This document shows positions 59,125-64,000 of a DNA stretch of 64,000 nt, piece after piece. The notes beneath the pieces were generated by a model. The model had not been told where the DNA came from. It did not search any database and was given only the letters and a program-made list of their open reading frames with translations. Origin of the DNA: Microglena sp. YARC (Eukaryota > Chlorophyta > Chlorophyceae > Chlamydomonadales > Chlamydomonadaceae); assembly GCA_022414725.1 (NCBI GenBank), contig CM039462.1, positions 182,156,800-182,220,799 of the forward strand, given 5' to 3'. The position numbers were made by a program, and so were the translations under genes. Position 1 is the first letter of the stretch. The number at the start of each line of letters is the position of its first letter.

Positions 59125-59620
59125 TGTTTCAACATTGAAGCCTTAGCTTCTAACTCCATGAGTTAACACTAAACATGTGCACTCATTCACCTACACATGA
59201 ACACACACATACATGATTTAACATGTAAGCCTTGGCCTATAACTCCAGGAGTCAACATTAAATGCACTCATTCACATACACATACACACACACACATACA
59301 AGACTTTACATGTAAGCCTTGGCCTATAACTCCAGGAGTCAACACTAAATGCACTCATTCACATACACATACACATACAAGACTTTACATGTAAGCCTTG
59401 GCCTATAACTCCAGGAGTCAACACTAAACGTGCACTCATTCACATACACATACACACTTTTTTTTAAACAGACACACATACATTATTAAAAATGTAAGCC
59501 TTAGCTTCTAACCCCATGAGCCCACACTGGATGCGCGCTCAGTCACATACACTTTCACACACACATGAGTTAACACGTAAGCCTTAGCTTATAACCCCAG
59601 GAGTCCACACCTTTTTTAGC
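59125..59620. repeat. ~115-bp tandem repeat, five units with (CACATA)n
   Basis: GTAAGCCTTGGCCTATAACT with CCAGGAGTCAACACTAAA and a CACATACACA run. Its place downstream of the iPGM exons suggests duplicated copies of a border I cannot identify. Confidence 0.8.
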
Positions 59621-59849
59621 TGTGAAAGGATTTTCACCCAGGAGGTGGGTCTCCAGACACAAACCAGCGACACCGAGGATTAAGTTCGAATGGCGTTGCC
59701 ACTCCTACAAAAGAGTCCACACTGGATGCGCACCCATTCACATTCACTTTCAAACAAATACTCAAGAGCAGAAAGCGCTCACTTGGATACCAATGCGCTC
59801 TGAGCTGCAAACACACATGCACACACGCAAGAGACACCACAGGAAGGTA

Positions 59850-60100
59850 GCACAAACTGCTCACCTGAAGACCACTATATCAGCTGCAAACACACACGTA
59901 AACATACACACACGCTCACACGCACAAACGAGCAACCAAGAGGGCAGGGTGGCAGGGGCAGGGAGGCAGCACAAAGCGCTCACCTGTAGACTACTGCATC
60001 AGCTGCAAACACACACACATACACGCACGCATGCACAAACGCACATACACACACACGCTAGAGCCACGAAGGGGGTAGGGAGGCTGCACACAGCTCTCAC
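59850..60100 (-). repeat. Decoy donors after iPGM exon 60101-60271
   Basis: GCTCACCTGAAGACCACTAT (59858) and GCTCACCTGTAGACTACTGC (59979) copy the exon end with its GTGAGC donor. CACACA runs separate them. Confidence 0.8.
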
Positions 60101-60271
60101 CTGAAGACGACTGTATCAGGCAATCCAGAACCTCCAATGGCCACTGGCACAGGTGCAAGGGTGTGCGAGGTGAGAGGCAAGGCCTTGCCATCCTCTCCCA
60201 TCAAGGGCTCTCCCTTCTTGTTACGCTGCACCATATCGTCGGCGTTTCCATGATCAGAGGTCACCAACCAC
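60101..60271 (-). CDS. iPGM: iPGM exon with DHGNADDM motif
   Basis: 171 bp, acceptor CTTGCACAG, donor TTCAG/GTGAGAGC, phases 2 and 2. It encodes [40 protein letters not shown] and LPDTVVF. Confidence 0.9.
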
Positions 60272-61545
60272 CTGTGCAAGACAAATAAGGATGGGATTTT
60301 AAAGAAGCAGACGAATATAACGTCAATCTATTGGTACGCACCATATAATCGGCGTTCCCGTGGTCAGAGGTCACCAACCACCTAGTGCAAGACATATAAG
60401 CATGCAATTGTAAAGAAGCAGCCGAATATTATATCAATCTGTTACGCTGCACCATATCATCGGCGTTTCCATGGTCAGAGGTCACCAACCACCTAGTGCA
60501 AGGCAAACACGGAAGCAATTTTAAAGAAGCAGCCAATATTACGTAAATCTGTTGGCACGGAAGCTGGCAATACCAGTTACTTACAGCTGGTCATGTCTAC
60601 TGCTGATTCTTATATTAACTCCTCAGCCAGCTTCAGCAGTATTAAGTTCTCATGATTTTCCTAAAGCTCACCTGCTGTCGATGGAGTTCAGGTGGTTTAG
60701 GGGTTCAGGGTTTATGGGTGGTTTAGGGGGTTTAGGGTTCAGGGGTAGTTTAGGTGGTTTAGGGTGGTTTAGGATTTAGGTTTACCTGCCGTTGAGGGAA
60801 TTCACCAACTCGATCAGCTCGCCCACACACTTGTCCACCACCTCGCACGCGGTGATGGTGGCAGGCAGGTCGCCAGTGTGGCCAACCATGTCGGGGTTGG
60901 CGAAGTTGACGCGAACCATCTTGAACTTTCCGCTTTTCAAGGCTTCCTTGCTAGCCTCGGAAATCTCCAGGGCCTTCATCTCAGGCTTCTCGTTAAACAT
61001 GATCTTGTCGGAGGGGATCTGCACAGAGCAAGCATTGCATGTATGGTTGAGTGGATGCATGGGTGGGTGGGATGGGTGGGTGGGAAATCTTCAGGGCCTT
61101 CATCTCGGACTTTTTGTTGAACATGATCTTGTCTGAGGGGATCTGCATAGAGCAAATATTGTATGTTTGGTTGAGGGGATGCGTGTGTGTGCTTGTGCGC
61201 GTTTTCAAGGCTTCCTTGCTAGCCTTGTGTATGGTTGAGTGGATGCGTGTGTGGGATGGGTGGGACGGGTGGGATGGGTGCGATGGGTGGGTGGGAAATC
61301 TCCAGGGCCTTCATCTTGGGCTTCTCCTTGAACATGATCTTTTCGGAGGAAATCTGCACAGAGCCAGCACCGTATGTTTGGTTAGATATTGGTCTTGTTG
61401 TTGCTTTCTCTCTCCAGTTTAATGTACGGTTGGATATATGCAAGGATACGTGGATGGATGGGTGGGTGGTTGAAAGAATGCGTGGGTGGGTGGATGCATG
61501 GATGCGTGGATGGATTGGTGGGTGGGTGGTTGGATGGGTCGATGG

Positions 61546-61581
<36 letters not shown>

Positions 61582-63924
61582 ATGGATGGATGGATGGGTC
61601 ATATTAGGCTTTGGGTGGATGGATGGATGGATGGATGGATGGATGGATGGATGGATGAATGAATGAATGAATGGATGGATGAATGGAGTCTCCAGATTGG
61701 TTTCCTTTCCATGAACGCGTTAGAACCAACTCCCAAGACAACTTGCACATATCTCAACGCAAGTATCCAGATCGGTTTCCATTCTATGAACGCCATAGAT
61801 CTACCTCTGAAGACAATTTTCACAAACCTCAGCGTAACTCTCCAGATCTGCATTAAAGTATCTAGATCGGTTTCCATTCCATGAACGCCTTAGAACTAAC
61901 TCTCAATACAATTTTCACATACCTCAACGTAAGTATCCAGATCGGTTTCCATTCTATGAACGCCATATATCTAACTTCCAAGACAACTTGCACATACCTC
62001 AACGTATGTCTCTAGATCAGCATTGAAGTATCCAGATCGGTTTCCATTCCAGAAGAAGGTGACGTGTCCAAACTTCTGGGTTTCGGAGCAAGCGAAGGTG
62101 CTGATGTTGTTCTTGCACAGGTGCTCGCCAGAGACGTGCATGATAGCAGGAGGAGTCACAAGGTAGTTGGCAGGAAGCTGCACACAAGTGAGTGGTAAAG
62201 AAGAAGATGAGTCATGAGGAAGTTGGCAGGAATCTGCACAGAAGTTAGTGGTAAAGAGCAAGATGATTCATGAGGAAGTTGGCAGGAAGCTGCACATCTG
62301 TGAGTGGAAAAGAACAAGATGAGTCATGAGGAAGTTGGCGGGAAGCTGCACATATGTGAGTGATAAAGAGCAAGATAAGTCATGAGGAAATAAGCCTCTT
62401 TGTAGCAGGGCTTTTCTTTCCGGCTTTTCTGAGCAGCTTCTAGGGAGCTCCCTGAGCCACCCACTGGGCTACATCAAAGTAATTCAGCTGCTTTTGCCAG
62501 CTTCAAGGTGCACTAAATCGCGTCAGGTTAGGCTGAATAGCCAGGCAGGGGAGCTGCTAGAAGCTGCTGCTAATAGCCGGAAAGAAAAGCACTGCTTCTT
62601 AGCAGCACAAAAGTGAGGGGAGCTGCCTAGAAGCTGCACGAAAGAAAATCACTATTTGTAGCAGCACGAAAGAATGGCACTGCTTCTTAGCTGCACAAAA
62701 GTGAGGAGTACAGAATATAGAACTTGAACTTGAACAAATGCATGTTTGGACAAGTGTGAAACAGGTTACTACATTTGGTTATTTGGAGTTTCTTGTGTAC
62801 GCAACTGCCTTTTGTATTCATGCCAGCACGCAATTTACTTGAAAAAACAGCGCGCTACTATGGGCCATTGTTTCACATAACTGCCTTTTTTATTCATGCC
62901 AGCACGCAGTTGACTTTTAAAAAAACAGCGCGCTACAATGGGCCATTTGGGAAAGTGTGCAGCTTAGTACTTTCAAATGCAAATGCAAATTCAAACACCA
63001 AAAATGCAAATTCAAGCACAAAAATGCAAATTCAAACACACAAAAATGAAAGAGCAAACAAGAAAATGCAAATCCAAACACAACAAATGAAAGAGCAAAT
63101 GCAAGCTTGCAAACTTGCCTTGTAAACAGTTGTAAACATACAAAACATGCAAACTTGCATTGTAAACATGCAAACTTGCATTGTAAACATGCAAACTTGC
63201 ATTGTAAACATGCAAACTTGCATTGTAAACATGCAAACCTGCATTGTAAACACTTGTAAACATACAAAAGGAGCCTGCTGCATTTAAAAGCAGTCCCAAT
63301 TGACCAAGCTTGGATTGGTTACATAGCTCCAGCCAGCAATTCGTTGCTGCTCGTCATCTTCGGCAGGAACATAAACAAAATATATACAAATGTTCTGTAA
63401 ATAAGTGCAACAACGACTGAAGAGAGGCACAGCAGCAGACTAGAAGGAACTGAGGTACAGTCGAAGAGGAAGACAGTACAGCAGACCGCTGAGATAGACT
63501 GCGAAAAAGCACCAAAAGTATGGCAGAAAAACAGCAGCAAAGTATTGGCAGTTTGTTTTTACAACGACGCGTCGCCACTGCGTCGCCATTCTGGCGCACC
63601 ATGGCAACGCATGGGTTTGCAGCAAAGTATCACAGCACATTTAGCAGAAGAATAAAGCAGCAAAACCAGCAGAAAATTCAGGCCCCACAGCATAATCAGC
63701 CGAAGAACAAATCAGCAACAAATTCAGCAAATCCAGGCACCGCAGCGCAATTAGCAGAAGAATAACTCGGCAAAACCAGCAACAATATCAGGTCTCCATC
63801 ATACTGCATCATGCCAACAAAGAAAGTCTACAAAAGGGAAGTCCACCATTCTTCAGATTCAAATTCAAATTCAAGTACCCACCTTCAGATCTCCATCGTA
63901 CTGCATCATGCCAACAAAGAGAGT
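60101..63924 (-). CDS. iPGM: 2,3-bisphosphoglycerate-independent phosphoglycerate mutase (partial, four exons)
   Basis: Glycolytic interconversion of 3- and 2-phosphoglycerate (EC 5.4.2.12) by a two-metal phosphoglycerate mutase of the plant/bacterial type. Exons in order: [34 protein letters not shown]...[40 protein letters not shown]...[20 protein letters not shown]; and [20 protein letters not shown]...[15 protein letters not shown]. The histidines of MVGHTG and the DHGNADDM motif are metal-site residues in this family. All four exons are clean and in phase. They cover roughly the C-terminal 40% of a ~550-residue enzyme. The N-terminal exons lie beyond the window edge, and the last ~35 residues were not found. 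Confidence 0.92.
60330..60500 (-). repeat. Two decoy copies of the exon 60101-60271 start
   Basis: ATCGGCGTTCCCGTGGTCAG with AGGTCACCAACCACCTAGTG (60352) and a second copy at about 60460. Both keep a CACTAG acceptor on the minus strand. Confidence 0.85.
60786..61018 (-). CDS. iPGM: iPGM exon with MVGHTGD motif
   Basis: 233 bp, acceptor TCTGTGCAG, donor GGCAG/GTAAACC, phase 0 to 2. It encodes [40 protein letters not shown] and [14 protein letters not shown]. Confidence 0.92.
61080..61360 (-). repeat. Decoy copies of the exon 60786-61018 start
   Basis: GCCTTCATCTCGGACTTTTT with AACATGATCTTGTCTGAGGG (61097) and a third copy at about 61308-61355. Both include a TGCAGATC-like acceptor. A fragment of the exon interior (TTTTCAAGGCTTCCTTGCTA) also sits at 61202. 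Confidence 0.88.
61440..61685. repeat. (GGAT)n microsatellite
   Basis: TGGATGGATGGA runs with GGTGGGTGGTTG interruptions. Confidence 0.95.
61686..61990 (-). repeat. Decoy donors after iPGM exon 61998-62177
   Basis: The end of the exon, CGATCTGGATACTT with GTTGAGGTATGTG on the minus strand, is echoed about five times (TCCAGATCGGTTTCCATTC near 61690, 61768, 61860 and 61937, and CATACCTCAACG at 61918). The period is ~80-100 bp. Confidence 0.85.
61998..62177 (-). CDS. iPGM: iPGM exon with [18 protein letters not shown]
   Basis: 180 bp, acceptor TTGTGTGCAG, donor GTTGAG/GTATGTG, phase 0 both ends. It encodes [40 protein letters not shown] and [20 protein letters not shown], very close to plant iPGM. 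Confidence 0.95.
62205..62395 (-). repeat. Three decoy acceptors of exon 61998-62177
   Basis: GAGGAAGTTGGCAGGAAGCTGC and variants at about 62216, 62271 and 62327, ~55-bp period. Each keeps a TGCAG-type acceptor and the LPAN codons. Confidence 0.88.
62405..62595. mobile_element. MITE family M, copy 3
   Basis: TIRs run from GCTTTTCTTTCCGGC to GCCGGAAAGAAAAGC, with inner AGCAGCTTCTAGGGAGCTCC and GGAGCTGCTAGAAGCTGCTG. It lies in an iPGM intron. The adjacent 62595-62700 holds partial re-copies of the right end. Confidence 0.85.
62775..62945. repeat. ~70-bp direct duplication
   Basis: CTGCCTTTTGTATTCATGCC and AGCGCGCTACTATGGGCC recur from 62882 as CTGCCTTTTTTATTCATGCC and AGCGCGCTACAATGGGCC. Confidence 0.85.
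62975..63265. repeat. AAATGCAAATTCAAACAC and 22-bp AAACATGCAAACTTGCATTG arrays
   Basis: Two adjoining minisatellites; the second has six nearly perfect 22-bp units. Confidence 0.92.
63300..63780. other. iPGM intron, no exon seen
   Basis: CAGCA-rich sequence with a repeat AATTCAGCAAATCCAGGC/AAAATTCAGGCCCCACAGC near 63665-63760. Short ORFs only. Confidence 0.5.
63785..63832 (-). repeat. Decoy full copy of iPGM exon 63883-63924
   Basis: Encodes [12 protein letters not shown] with a changed end (CC instead of CTGAAG) and no GTGGGT donor. Confidence 0.85.
63883..63924 (-). CDS. iPGM: iPGM, 42-bp exon
   Basis: [14 protein letters not shown], acceptor CTTGTTGCAG, donor AAG/GTGGGTAC, phase 0 at both ends. 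It matches the conserved MTQYDGDLKLP-type segment of plant iPGM. Confidence 0.9.
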
Positions 63925-64000
63925 CTGCAACAAGGAAGGTCAGCATTATTTAGTCACCTTTTTATGGGGTTTGTACGTTTTTACGTTTTTTTATCTTTAT

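Noticed and set aside
1..64000. rRNA genes or organellar DNA
   Set aside because: No rRNA core sequences and no dense organelle-type gene order; spliceosomal introns show nuclear DNA.

Overview
The window comes from a nuclear genome of a photosynthetic eukaryote, most likely a chlorophyte green alga and probably of the Chlamydomonadales. The evidence is a pherophorin-type extracellular-matrix glycoprotein gene, a PGRL1 (cyclic electron flow) gene, a plant-type iPGM, an intronic snoRNA cluster carrying U14, and TTTAGGG-type telomere-like tracts. There are no operons. Coding sequence sits in short exons inside very long, repeat-filled introns. I cannot name the species.

Layout. 1-3021: microsatellites and tandem copies of a terminal exon. 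3022-22391 (minus): a nine- or ten-exon pherophorin-like gene that I joined exon by exon from splice sites and codon phase. 22392-30240: intergenic DNA with foldback elements, tRNA-like SINEs and one small basic ORF. 30250-35670 (plus): a host transcript whose introns hold three copies of a snoRNA cassette (three C/D-box candidates, U14, and a ~248-nt structured RNA). 35670-38700: MITE, minisatellite and SINEs. 38703-43628 (minus): part of an ankyrin-repeat gene. 43690-49900: simple repeats and dispersed repeats. 49957-56540 (minus): PGRL1. 57000-60100: dispersed repeats. 60101-63924 (minus): four internal exons of cofactor-independent phosphoglycerate mutase; the gene continues beyond the window upstream and its last exon was not found.

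Main observation. Nearly every intron in the four unrelated protein genes is built of tandem, diverged copies of its own exon-intron boundary. Copies of the donor side fill the 5' part of an intron and copies of the acceptor side fill the 3' part, so each true splice site is accompanied by one to about a dozen decoys. This points to intron growth by repeated tandem duplication across splice junctions, and to a large potential for alternative or erroneous splicing. The long ORFs that simple translation finds here mostly lie in these arrays and are not genes.

Caveat: all gene models rest on reading the sequence by eye. Frame breaks in the proline-rich exons and in the 3' half of PGRL1 may be assembly errors at homopolymers rather than biology.
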